Translations under genes and position numbers: made by a program | Part shown: positions 43,471 to 50,463 of the stretch, piece by piece | Layout: each line of letters opens with the position of its first letter | How positions within the stretch are numbered: position 1 is the stretch's first letter | Notes under the pieces: generated by a model | The model's database searches: none | Told to the model about the DNA's origin: nothing | What the model saw: the letters and a program-made list of their open reading frames with translations, nothing else | From: CG2-30-58-95 sp964618215 | GTDB taxonomy: Bacteria; Chloroflexota; Anaerolineae; Anaerolineales; Villigracilaceae | NCBI GenBank assembly: GCA_964618215.1 | Contig: CAZTZE010000007.1 | Coordinates: 1 to 64,000 of the forward strand | Direction: 5' to 3' | Length of the DNA: 64,000 nucleotides

Positions 43471-44325
43471 CAACACATCGCTCCAGCCGCTGTCCTTCGC
43501 GAAGCACTCCTGTGGAGCGGCGGCGGGGACGCCGCCGGGAGCATCTGTTAAAAACACACAGCCGCAGGCCGCCTGCTTCCACCCCGAAGGGGTGTAGAAA
43601 GGGGCCACGGCTGTGGAAATGTTCCTGGTTATACCTGCAGTCACATCCTGTCAGAAACAGAATGGGCAAAGCTCAAATCCTGCGACAGGTTATTCTGTCA
43701 CCAGGATTAGGGGGTTATCGCCAAGTCGCCGGTGTGTATGGATACGCCTGTCCTGATCAAAATAGATAACAACAAACTCGGGAGGACCTGACTTCTCAAT
43801 TTATTCTGCCCGAACGTTCCAAGGCATGGGGAGTACCCCAGTATTTTCCAAGAGTTCCATCTGCAAGCCGTGGCCGCGGATTATGAGAGCGCGGCGTCAA
43901 AAGCTACCATCCAAATTGGATGTGGGTATATTATACTTGAAAATGCCCGCTATGGTCATATTTTGGGCTCTTTGGGAATCGGCGTGGTAACCGCCCAAAT
44001 GTAGGGCGAGATTAATCTCGCATTACGGATGGCCGCCAGATATGGGGGTCTATCGCGGCAAATCCCAAAGAAACTTGACTCTCTGGGAATCGCCGGCATA
44101 GACCAGCAAATATGTTGGTAAGGGGTAGGACAAATTGGCAATTTGTCCCACATTTGCTCAATAAACCGGGGCAGAAGGTGACAGTCACCTGGCATTTCAG
44201 GGTATTTACTCGCTCAAGAACAGGTGACTGTCACCTTAGTAAAAGTGACTATGCTAAAGTGAAAGAATTGTGACATAATAAGCCCGTTTCCTTTCACTTC
44301 CACCCATCCATTACCTGGAGGAACA
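43471..44325. other. 855-bp gene-free region with several repeats
   Basis: No gene recognised. It contains REP-like palindromes at 43490-43610 (TCCTTCGCGAAGCACTCCTG), an inverted repeat around 43648-43705 (TCCTGTCAGAAACAGAA / TTATTCTGTCACCAGGAT), GTAGG-headed hairpins at 44001 (GCGAGATTAATCTCGC) and 44126 (GACAAATTGGCAATTTGTC), two copies of CTCT-TGGGAATCG-type sequence (43971, 44083; a third at 48860), and the inverted repeat at 44175-44237. A promoter for the malic enzyme probably lies near 44240-44285 but no clear pair of boxes was found. Confidence 0.6.
44175..44237. repeat. Inverted repeat with AAGGTGACAGTCACCTG arms
   Basis: Two perfect 17-bp inverted arms (44175-44191 and 44221-44237), each itself nearly palindromic. 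Same sequence family as 25489-25522. Confidence 0.85.
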
Positions 44326-46584
44326 ATGCTTAAAGTAACAGACGAAGAAGCCCTGGAATATCATCGTTTAAAGGGTAAACCGGGCAAAATATCAGTTGTC
44401 CCGACCAAGCCGATGGACACCCAACGCGATTTGAGCCTGGCCTATTCGCCCGGCGTGGCGGTGCCGGTGCTTGAAATCGAAAAAGACCCGAAAACGGCTT
44501 ACGAGTACACCTCCAAGGGCAACCTGGTGGCAGTCATTTCGAACGGCACGGCCATCCTTGGCCTGGGCGACCGCGGCGCGCTGGCATCCAAGCCTGTCAT
44601 GGAAGGCAAGGGCGTGCTTTTCAAGAAGTTTGCGGATATTGACGTTTTCGATATCGAAGTGGACAGTCATGATCCCGACGAAATCATCACTGTGGTCAAA
44701 GCCATCGCGCAAACTTTTGGCGGCATCAACCTGGAAGATATCAAAGCGCCAGAGTGTTTCTACATCGAAGAGACCCTCAAGGGCATGCTCGACATCCCCG
44801 TCTTTCATGACGACCAGCACGGCACGGCGATCATCTCTGCCGCGGCCCTTGCCAACAGCCTGGAGATCGTCGGCAAGCGCTTCGACAAGATCCGCATGGT
44901 CATCTCCGGGGCTGGCGCTTCGGCCATCTCCTGCGCCGAGCTTGCCATCCGCTGGGGCGTCAGGCGAGAGAACATCATGCTGGCCGATAGCAAAGGCGTG
45001 GTTTACAAAGGCCGGACAGAAGGGATGAATAAGTACAAGGAACGCTTCGCCATCGAGACCGACGCCCGCACCCTGGCCGACGCCATGCGCGGCTGCGACG
45101 TGTTCTACGGCCTTTCCATTGCCAACGTGCTTTCCCCCGAAGTCGTCAAGACGATGGCCGAGCGCCCGATCATCTTTGCGATGGCCAATCCCGATCCCGA
45201 AATCAGGCCCGAACTGGCGCGCGAGGCGCGTCCCGACGCAATCATCGCCACTGGTCGCTCCGACTACGCCAATCAGGTCAACAACGTGCTCGGCTTCCCG
45301 TTCATCTTCCGCGGCGCGTTGGACGTACGCGCCAGGGCGATCAACGAGGAGATGAAAGTAGCCGCATCGCATGCCCTGGCCGACCTCACAAAAGAAGACG
45401 TGCCTGATAGCGTCTTGCGCGCCTATGGCGTGGATAGTCTGAAATTCGGCCCCGATTACATTATTCCCAAGCCGCTCGATCCACGCGTCATCCTGTGGGA
45501 ATCGCCGGCGGTTGCTAAAGCTGCGATGGAGTCTGGGGTGGCCCGCAAGATGGTTGACCTGGATGAGTATCGCGAACAATTGGCTTACCGGCTGGGCAAG
45601 GGTGAGCGCGTGCGCTACTTCATCATGAATAAGGCCAGGTCTGCCAGGCCGCTCAAACGCATCGTCTTTGCAGAGGGTGAGGAGGCCAAGATCATCCGCG
45701 CCGCGACGCAGATAGTGGACGAGGAGATCGCCACCCCGATCCTGATCGGCCGCCCGGATGTTATCCTGAAAAAAGCCGCTGAACTCGGCATGAACTGCTG
45801 CGCGGAGATCATTGACCCGGCTAATTTCCCGAAGATTGATGCGTACGCCAGGGCTTATCATGAACTGCGCGAGCGCAAGGGCATCACCTCGGCGCATGCT
45901 TATAAGCGCGTGCGTGAACCGAATGTCTTTGGCCCGCTGATGGTCAAGATGGGCGATGCCGACGCGTTCGTTTCCGGCCTGACCTACGAATACCCGGATG
46001 TCATCCGACCGGCGTTGCAGATCCACCACACGCGCCCCGGCGCGAGACTGGTGACGGGTGTCTACATCATGATCGTGGAGGACCGCGTCTTCCTGTTCAC
46101 GGACGCCACCGTCAACATTGACCCGTCCTCCGAAGACCTGGCCGAGATCGCCGGCCGCGCCGCCGAATTTGCCCGCCAGCTCGAACTCGAGCCGCGCGTG
46201 GCTTTCCTCTCCTTCTCCAACTTTGGCTCTACGCCCCATCCATACCAGGCGAAGGTCGCCAGGGCGGTTGAGCTTTTCAAGGGGCGCTACCCGGGCATCC
46301 GCGCGGACGGCGAGATGCAGGCTGATACGGCTGTGGTATCCGAAATTGCCGACGAGCGTTATCCCTTCAGCGCGGTCAAGGACGCCAACGTGCTGGTCTT
46401 TCCCTCGCTCGAATCGGCCAACATCGCCTACAAGCTGCTCGCCCGCCTGGGCAACGCCAAGGCGATTGGCCCGATCCTGCTTGGGATGGGCGCGCCCGTT
46501 CACGTCCTGCAGACCGGCGACGAGGTGAACGACATCGTCCAGGTGGCTGCGGTGGCGGCGATGGACGCCATCCAACGCAAGTAG
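44326..46584 (+). CDS. maeB: Malic enzyme fused to a phosphotransacetylase-like domain (MaeB type)
   Basis: 752 residues. The malic enzyme part (1-410) has SLAYSPGVAVPVLEI, the catalytic Tyr/Lys region, the metal site FHDDQHGTA and NAD(P) loop ISGAGASAISCAEL. A PTA-like domain (about 430-750, e.g. RIVFAEGEEAKIIRAA) follows, as in MaeB of enterobacteria, where it is regulatory and lacks transacetylase activity. It decarboxylates malate to pyruvate with NADP(H). GGAGGAA precedes the ATG. Confidence 0.94.
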   Translation: MLKVTDEEALEYHRLKGKPGKISVVPTKPMDTQRDLSLAYSPGVAVPVLEIEKDPKTAYEYTSKGNLVAVISNGTAILGLGDRGALASKPVMEGKGVLFKKFADIDVFDIEVDSHDPDEIITVVKAIAQTFGGINLEDIKAPECFYIEETLKGMLDIPVFHDDQHGTAIISAAALANSLEIVGKRFDKIRMVISGAGASAISCAELAIRWGVRRENIMLADSKGVVYKGRTEGMNKYKERFAIETDARTLADAMRGCDVFYGLSIANVLSPEVVKTMAERPIIFAMANPDPEIRPELAREARPDAIIATGRSDYANQVNNVLGFPFIFRGALDVRARAINEEMKVAASHALADLTKEDVPDSVLRAYGVDSLKFGPDYIIPKPLDPRVILWESPAVAKAAMESGVARKMVDLDEYREQLAYRLGKGERVRYFIMNKARSARPLKRIVFAEGEEAKIIRAATQIVDEEIATPILIGRPDVILKKAAELGMNCCAEIIDPANFPKIDAYARAYHELRERKGITSAHAYKRVREPNVFGPLMVKMGDADAFVSGLTYEYPDVIRPALQIHHTRPGARLVTGVYIMIVEDRVFLFTDATVNIDPSSEDLAEIAGRAAEFARQLELEPRVAFLSFSNFGSTPHPYQAKVARAVELFKGRYPGIRADGEMQADTAVVSEIADERYPFSAVKDANVLVFPSLESANIAYKLLARLGNAKAIGPILLGMGAPVHVLQTGDEVNDIVQVAAVAAMDAIQRK

Positions 46585-46606
46585 TCATTGCAGGCTCCTC
46601 TACAGG

Positions 46607-46668
46607 ATCCTCCCGCAGGGCTTGTCCTGAGTGCCGCGAAGGATCAGAACCTGTGGGAGGATTTTCAT
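46607..46668 (+). terminator. Terminator of the malic enzyme gene
   Basis: Arms ATCCTCCCGCAGG (46607-46619) and CCTGTGGGAGGAT (46650-46662), then TTTCATTTTA. The loop contains CCTGAGTGCCGCGAAGGAT, the REP-like sequence seen inside several genes. Confidence 0.8.
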
Positions 46669-46687
46669 TTTATGCTACAATAAACCT

Positions 46688-47092
46688 ATGCCCGACCTGC
46701 CTCCCTTTCAATCGCCCACACTGCGAGTGCATAAACGCCAGCGTTTCTGGCAGATTATCGCGCCGATGATGCTGGTGATCCTGCTTGCTCTTATTGCAGG
46801 AGGCTTCACCCTGGCGGACGATGCGGGTCTAACCCGACCTGGGGCGGATGTCGCCATTATCTGGCTGGTCGCGCCGCTGATGCTTTTCGCGCTGCTCTGC
46901 ATGGTCGTGCTTGGTGGGATGATCTACGCCATCGCCCGCCTGATGAAAATCACGCCGCGCTACACCCTCCAGGCTCAAAACTTCGTTTTACGGCTCACGG
47001 CCGGAGTGAAGCGCGGCGCGGATGCAGCGGTCAAGCCGATTGTGTGGCTGGAACAGGCGCGGGCAGTGTTGAAATCGTTGTTCAAGTTGTAG
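46688..47092 (+). CDS. Small membrane protein with two transmembrane helices
   Basis: 134 residues, not recognised. Helices at about 24-46 (IIAPMMLVILLALIAGG) and 60-88 (VAIIWLVAPLMLFALLCMVVLGGMIYAIA), then a basic cytoplasmic tail. TACAAT (46676-46681) ends 6 bp before the ATG and there is no Shine-Dalgarno, pointing to a leaderless message. A second small membrane gene follows at 47194. Confidence 0.75.
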   Translation: MPDLPPFQSPTLRVHKRQRFWQIIAPMMLVILLALIAGGFTLADDAGLTRPGADVAIIWLVAPLMLFALLCMVVLGGMIYAIARLMKITPRYTLQAQNFVLRLTAGVKRGADAAVKPIVWLEQARAVLKSLFKL

Positions 47093-47176
47093 GGCGGGAT
47101 TCCAATCCCGCCGGAGAGTGGTGGTGGGATTCCAATCCCGTCTGAAGGTGTTGGCGGGATAGAATCCCGCCTACCG
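47089..47176. repeat. Three GCGGGATT-type hairpins in tandem
   Basis: GTAGGGCGGGATTCCAATCC (47089) and variants at 47122 and 47152, the last in reverse form ending CGCCTAC. These are the same class of GTAGG-headed hairpin as at 2853, with a different stem sequence. Confidence 0.8.
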
Positions 47177-47193
47177 ACGAAAGGATTGCCATC

Positions 47194-47427
47194 ATGGAAC
47201 AAAACGCAATTATGGAAACCCCCGAAACCGATAATACGTGGAAGGTCAAGACGCTGCTCATCGGCGCGACCCTCGGCGCGCTGACCGGTCTCGGCGCGGC
47301 CTACCTGCTGACCAAGCGCGCCGAGCAGTCCGGCCAGCAATTGGCGATCACACCCGGCAAAGGGGTGAAGCTGGGGGTGCTCATCGCCGGATTGCTGCGC
47401 TCGATTTTGTCGCTGGGGGAGGATTAG
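47194..47427 (+). CDS. Small single-pass membrane protein
   Basis: 77 residues, function unknown. One hydrophobic helix at about 19-41 (VKTLLIGATLGALTGLGAAYLLT) and a second weaker one near 58-70. AAAGGA precedes the ATG. Probably co-transcribed with or neighbours the two-helix protein at 46688. Confidence 0.7.
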   Translation: MEQNAIMETPETDNTWKVKTLLIGATLGALTGLGAAYLLTKRAEQSGQQLAITPGKGVKLGVLIAGLLRSILSLGED

Positions 47428-47662
47428 GCGCTTACAAGTGAAATTCTTGTTTTTGCCTGCACTTGCGCAGGTACAAGTGTGCAAGAACTTTTGAACCGCT
47501 AAGCACGTGAAGAACGCTAAGAAAACCTTTTAAAAAATCTTCGCGCTCTCTCGCCCCCGTTCTTCGCGAAGCACCCTGCGGGTTGGGGGTTGCGGTCTTC
47601 GCGGCCTGCCCCCGTTCTTTGAGGGTGAGCCTTTTTGGTTTCGGCTCGTCCGAGTTAGGTGA
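47428..47662. other. Gene-free, repeat-derived sequence
   Basis: Contains GAACCGCTAAG...CTTCGCG palindromic sequence (about 47497-47580) and TTCTTCGCGAAGCACCCTGC (47569-47588), related to the repeats at 18361 and 43490. No gene seen. Confidence 0.6.
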
Positions 47663-47944
47663 ATGAACAAGATCCATGAGGTAATTGTTGCTACTGACCC
47701 AGCCACATTGCATCTCACTGTTGATGACAAAACCTATCATCTGCGCTGGGAGGAATGCTCGCCGCGCCTGGCTAAAGCCACCGCCGCTCAAAGAGCACAT
47801 TTGGAAGTCTCGCCTTCGGGGTATGGCATCCACTGGCCTGAAATTGACGAGGATCTGGCTATTACTCCTCTCATCCAGCAAACCAGCGGCATAGAGCAAG
47901 AAATAATGCAGGTCGCCGAAAAGAAGGCGAAGTACGGTAAATAG
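47663..47944 (+). CDS. DUF2442-like small protein
   Basis: 93 residues. The beta-rich core (TLHLTVDDKTYHLRWEECSPRL and YGIHWPEIDEDLAITPLI) matches the DUF2442 pattern, a family often found in antitoxin-like pairs. The C-terminal tail QVAEKKAKYGK is shared with the proteins at 48359 and 49019, although the last is otherwise unrelated. No partner gene is directly next to it; a copy of the rlmI 3' end follows. Confidence 0.75.
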   Translation: MNKIHEVIVATDPATLHLTVDDKTYHLRWEECSPRLAKATAAQRAHLEVSPSGYGIHWPEIDEDLAITPLIQQTSGIEQEIMQVAEKKAKYGK

Positions 47945-47985
47945 CCGCGAAGATTCCGTTTTCTCAAAGAAAACGGGTTCGTGAT

Positions 47986-48107
47986 CTAACACACACTAAT
48001 CCCTTCAAAATACATCCCCTTGGGGAAATTCAACGCCACAGGGTGATCCGGCGCTTGCGAGAGATATTCCACGATTTGCGCCTCTACACCGGCATTCAGT
48101 GCGGCGG
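47986..48107 (-). pseudogene. rlmI 3'-end copy A
   Basis: On the minus strand an uninterrupted frame encodes LNAGVEAQIVEYLSQAPDHP, VALNFPKGMYFEGISVC and a stop, matching the last about 40 codons of the methyltransferase gene at 50423-51655. It has no start codon. It begins at the same codon as copy B (L-N/D-A-G) and is followed on the plus strand by cargo with a TATAAT box at 48118-48123. Confidence 0.9.
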
Positions 48108-48141
48108 AGAAAGCGTGCTATAATTTTCGCTGGAGACAGGA

Positions 48142-48378
48142 ATGCCAACTGTATTGATTGTAGGTCCCTATCGCTTTTTCTTTGTCTCACTTGATCGTGG
48201 CGAACCGCCGCACATTCACATCCAACGGGAAAAAATGGTTGCCAAATTCTGGCTCGACCCTGTGGCATTGGAACGTGGTGGTGGTTTCAAACCGCAAGAG
48301 TTGAACAAACTATTCAAGATCACCCAGGAAAATCGCGACTTTTTACTGGAGCGCTGGAATGAGCACCTTGGAGATTGA
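48142..48378 (+). CDS. DUF4160-like small protein
   Basis: 78 residues. The pattern MPTVLIVGPYRFFFVSLDRG, EPPHIHIQREKMVAKFWLDP and NRDFLLERWNEHLG is typical of DUF4160, commonly encoded directly upstream of a DUF2442 gene as a putative toxin-antitoxin-like pair. Overlaps the next gene by 20 nt. TATAAT and GGAGACAGG lie upstream. Confidence 0.85.
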   Translation: MPTVLIVGPYRFFFVSLDRGEPPHIHIQREKMVAKFWLDPVALERGGGFKPQELNKLFKITQENRDFLLERWNEHLGD

Positions 48379-48712
48379 AATAGAAGAAGCGCGTGCACAA
48401 GATGTGCGCGTGGATGACAACATCCTTGCCGTTGACCTGACCGACGGGCGAACCATTATTACGCCGCTGGCCTGGTATCCGCGCCTGGTATATGGGACGC
48501 CGGAGGAGCGCGTCAATTTCGAGATCGTCGGTGACGGAAGGTACCTCCATTGGCCTGATTTGGACGAGGACTTAACCGTTGCCGGCATTTTGTTGGGGCG
48601 GCCATCCGGCGAAAGCCAGCGCTCGTTCAAACGCTGGCTGGAAGCGCGTGAGAGCGCAATCAGGCAACCTGCCCATCAGATCGCCGAAAAGAAGACGAAG
48701 TATGGTAAATAA
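48359..48712 (+). CDS. DUF2442-like protein, partner of the DUF4160 protein
   Basis: 117 residues. DUF2442 core: ARAQDVRVDDNILAVDLTDG, RTIITPLAWYPRLVYGTPEE and YLHWPDLDEDLTVAGILLG. It ends with the shared tail QIAEKKTKYGK. Probably forms a two-gene module with the preceding gene; biochemical role is not established. Confidence 0.85.
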   Translation: MSTLEIEIEEARAQDVRVDDNILAVDLTDGRTIITPLAWYPRLVYGTPEERVNFEIVGDGRYLHWPDLDEDLTVAGILLGRPSGESQRSFKRWLEARESAIRQPAHQIAEKKTKYGK

Positions 48713-48750
48713 CAGAGGTTGATTGCGGCGATTGATCAGGCGATGAAGAA

Positions 48751-48792
48751 CCAGTGATCAGTGTTCAGTAATCAGTTTTCAGTGAGCAGTGG
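48751..48792. repeat. Degenerate 7-bp tandem repeat
   Basis: Units GATCAGT, GTTCAGT, AATCAGT, TTTCAGT, GAGCAGT; similar to the tract at 19699-19722. Confidence 0.85.
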
Positions 48793-48893
48793 AAGGGAAA
48801 GTGCCAGAGACTTCCTCGGCTCTGGCGCTTTTTGATTCGCGCTGAGAAGTGCTATAATTTGGGCTCTCTGGGAATCGCCGTGATTAAAACCTT

Positions 48894-48988
48894 TTGTACA
48901 CGGATTGCACGGATTTCACGGAATCTCACGGAGAAAACTTTAAAAAATCCGTGTTTTTTCCGTGTTCGTCCGTGTAATCCGTGTACAA
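48894..48988. repeat. Palindromic element with CACGGATT arms
   Basis: Arms TTGTACACGGATTGCACGGA (48894-48913) and TCCGTGTAATCCGTGTACAA (48969-48988), with internal CACGGA-type repeats. A TATAAT box (48853-48858) and CTCTCTGGGAATCGCCG precede it, and the next antitoxin-like gene follows. Confidence 0.85.
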
Positions 48989-49018
48989 ATCACGGTAACT
49001 CCCGATGAACCAAAAACT

Positions 49019-49333
49019 ATGAAAAAGGCGAATAACATCTCCGAAAACGATGACATGTTGCCCGAATATGACTTTACGGGCAAAAAAGGTGTGCGTGGAA
49101 AATATTACCGGGCCATGCAGCAGGGATACACTGTTCGCATTGAAAACGAAGACGGCACGGTAACCGTTCAACATTTTCCGCCAGAGAAAACCGCCGTCAC
49201 CCTCGACCCCGATGTGCGCGCTTATTTCCCGGATGCTGAGAGCGTCAACCGCACTCTGCGTTCGCTGATTGCCTTGATTCCCGAAAGAAGCGGCAAGCAG
49301 GTAGCAGAAAAGAAGACGAAGTACGGCAAATAG
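49019..49333 (+). CDS. Antitoxin-like small protein with shared C-terminal tail
   Basis: 104 residues from the ATG at 49019. The MLPEYDFTGKKGVRGKYYRA segment and a C-terminal LDPDVRAYFPDAESVNRTL are typical of small proteins annotated as antitoxins of BrnA-like or related systems; the toxin partner is not adjacent. The last residues QVAEKKTKYGK are the tail also carried by the two DUF2442 proteins. An earlier in-frame ATG at 48962 lies inside the palindrome and is not used. Confidence 0.7.
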   Translation: MKKANNISENDDMLPEYDFTGKKGVRGKYYRAMQQGYTVRIENEDGTVTVQHFPPEKTAVTLDPDVRAYFPDAESVNRTLRSLIALIPERSGKQVAEKKTKYGK

Positions 49334-49464
49334 CAGATCCAGCAACCCTTAGAAAAAGCGCCAGGGGCTTTTGGCTCCTCTGGCGCTTTTGGTTCCTTTG
49401 AGAAGTAGTGACGGCTTCAGCTGTTAGAGCGACTATCCTAAAGGATGCTTCGCGAAAGTCGCCA

Positions 49465-49588
49465 CTACAACTTCACACACACCAACCCCTTCAAATACGC
49501 CCCCTCGGGGAAATTCAACGCCACGGGGTGATCCGGCGCTTGCGAGAAATGCTCGATAATCTGAGCTTGCGCACCGGCATCCAGTGTG
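49465..49588 (-). pseudogene. rlmI 3'-end copy B
   Basis: An open minus-strand frame encodes LDAGAQAQIIEHFSQAPDHP, VALNFPEGAYLKGLVCVKL and a stop. This tail (GLVCVKL) looks like the unmodified family ending, whereas the intact gene now ends GLVVRHVA because of a nearby insertion. Starts at the same codon as copy A. A leaderless TATAAT promoter for MntA follows on the other strand. Confidence 0.9.
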
Positions 49589-49601
49589 GATGAAAGGGGA
49601 G

Positions 49602-49607
49602 TATAAT
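49602..49607 (+). promoter_or_regulatory. TATAAT box of a leaderless MntA transcript
   Basis: TATAAT ends 6 bp before the ATG at 49614 and starts 14 bp after the end of rlmI 3'-end copy B. A comparable TATAATTT lies at 48118 after copy A. Confidence 0.6.
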
Positions 49608-49613
49608 TTGAGT

Positions 49614-49958
49614 ATGGTTGCAGTACAAATGCCCGTTCCTCATAATGAAATTGCCGCCTTCTGTAAACGCTGGAAGGTGGTCGAATTTGCGCTGTTTGGT
49701 TCGGTGGTACGGGAGGATTTTTCTCTGCAAAGTGATATTGACGCGCTTGTATCTTTTGCTCCTCAAAGCGACTGGGGACTCTTTGACCACATCCAAATGA
49801 AGCAGGAACTTAAAGAACTCTTCGGGCGCGAGGTAGACCTCATCACCCGCCGCGCGCTGGAACAAAGCCGAAACGCGTTGCTGCGCTTCGAAATTTTAAG
49901 CACTGCAAAAGTGCTGTATGCCGAACACGAGGCCGAGCATGTCCAAACATCGGGATGA
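49614..49958 (+). CDS. mntA: MntA-type nucleotidyltransferase antitoxin
   Basis: 114 residues. FALFGSVVREDFSLQSDIDA carries the GS-x10-DxD signature and FGREVDLITRRALEQSRN is shared with the MntA at 24413-24730. Start chosen at 49614 because of the -10 box 6 bp upstream; an in-frame ATG at 49584 overlaps the rlmI copy. Overlaps HepT by 20 nt. Confidence 0.9.
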   Translation: MVAVQMPVPHNEIAAFCKRWKVVEFALFGSVVREDFSLQSDIDALVSFAPQSDWGLFDHIQMKQELKELFGREVDLITRRALEQSRNALLRFEILSTAKVLYAEHEAEHVQTSG

Positions 49959-50268
49959 TATTGTCTTAAAAGATATCATCAATGCGGCACAACTTATCGT
50001 TGAGTTTCTTGATGGTTTTAAGAAGGATGCTTTCATTGATGATTGGAAAACCCGCTCGGCAGTTTTATATCAACTGACGGTAATTGGCGAAGCCGTCAAG
50101 CGTTTATCTGCGGAATTCCGCGCCGCACATCCACAAATCCCCTGGGCGCTGATGGCGGGAATGCGAGACCACCTCGTCCATGCTTATGACCTGGTGGATT
50201 GGGACGAGGTGTGGAAAACAGCGACTAAAGATATACCAGATCTATTGGAAAAAATTTTGAGCGATTAA
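49939..50268 (+). CDS. hepT: HepT-type HEPN toxin
   Basis: 109 residues. RDHLVHAYDLVD near residue 76 carries the Rx4HxY active-site motif. DUF86 pattern throughout (IGEAVKRLSAEFRAAHPQIP). Forms a pair with the overlapping MntA gene. Second such pair in this window, here downstream of and convergent with rlmI. Confidence 0.9.
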   Translation: MSKHRDDIVLKDIINAAQLIVEFLDGFKKDAFIDDWKTRSAVLYQLTVIGEAVKRLSAEFRAAHPQIPWALMAGMRDHLVHAYDLVDWDEVWKTATKDIPDLLEKILSD

Positions 50269-50353
50269 CAGATTAATCACCCAAAGTACCCGCCTTGCCT
50301 GATTTCGAGAACAGGCCTGACTTGTAAGACCAGTTAGACCTTGAGACACACCA

Positions 50354-50463
50354 ACCCCTTCAAATACGCAACGTTCGTAGTGGACTATGGAACGCCCTGG
50401 AGTAGTCCAGGGCGACACTCCGCTACGCTACGTGTCTTACTACAAGCCCCTTCAAATACGCCC
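50354..50463. mobile_element. Small palindromic insertion at the rlmI 3' end with a 14-15-bp direct repeat
   Basis: CCCCTTCAAATACGC occurs at both sides (about 50354-50368 and 50448-50462) of a roughly 79-bp insert (50369-50447) whose centre is the palindrome CGCCCTGGAGTAGTCCAGGG plus CG. The insert replaced the last codons of rlmI: the displaced original end (GLVCLKV stop on minus) remains to the left. This has the look of a target-site duplication. Confidence 0.65.

Noticed and set aside
44392..46575. 727-codon open frame on the minus strand opposite the malic enzyme gene
   Set aside because: A codon-bias shadow of maeB; the protein has no recognisable domain, while the plus-strand gene is a full family match.
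48005..48268. Minus-strand 87-codon open frame opposite the DUF4160 gene
   Set aside because: In a different frame from the rlmI 3'-end copy and antisense to a recognised gene; no family resemblance.
47663..49333. Shared KYGK tail as sequencing or assembly duplication
   Set aside because: The three tails differ at synonymous and non-synonymous positions and sit on different proteins, so they are not an assembly artefact.
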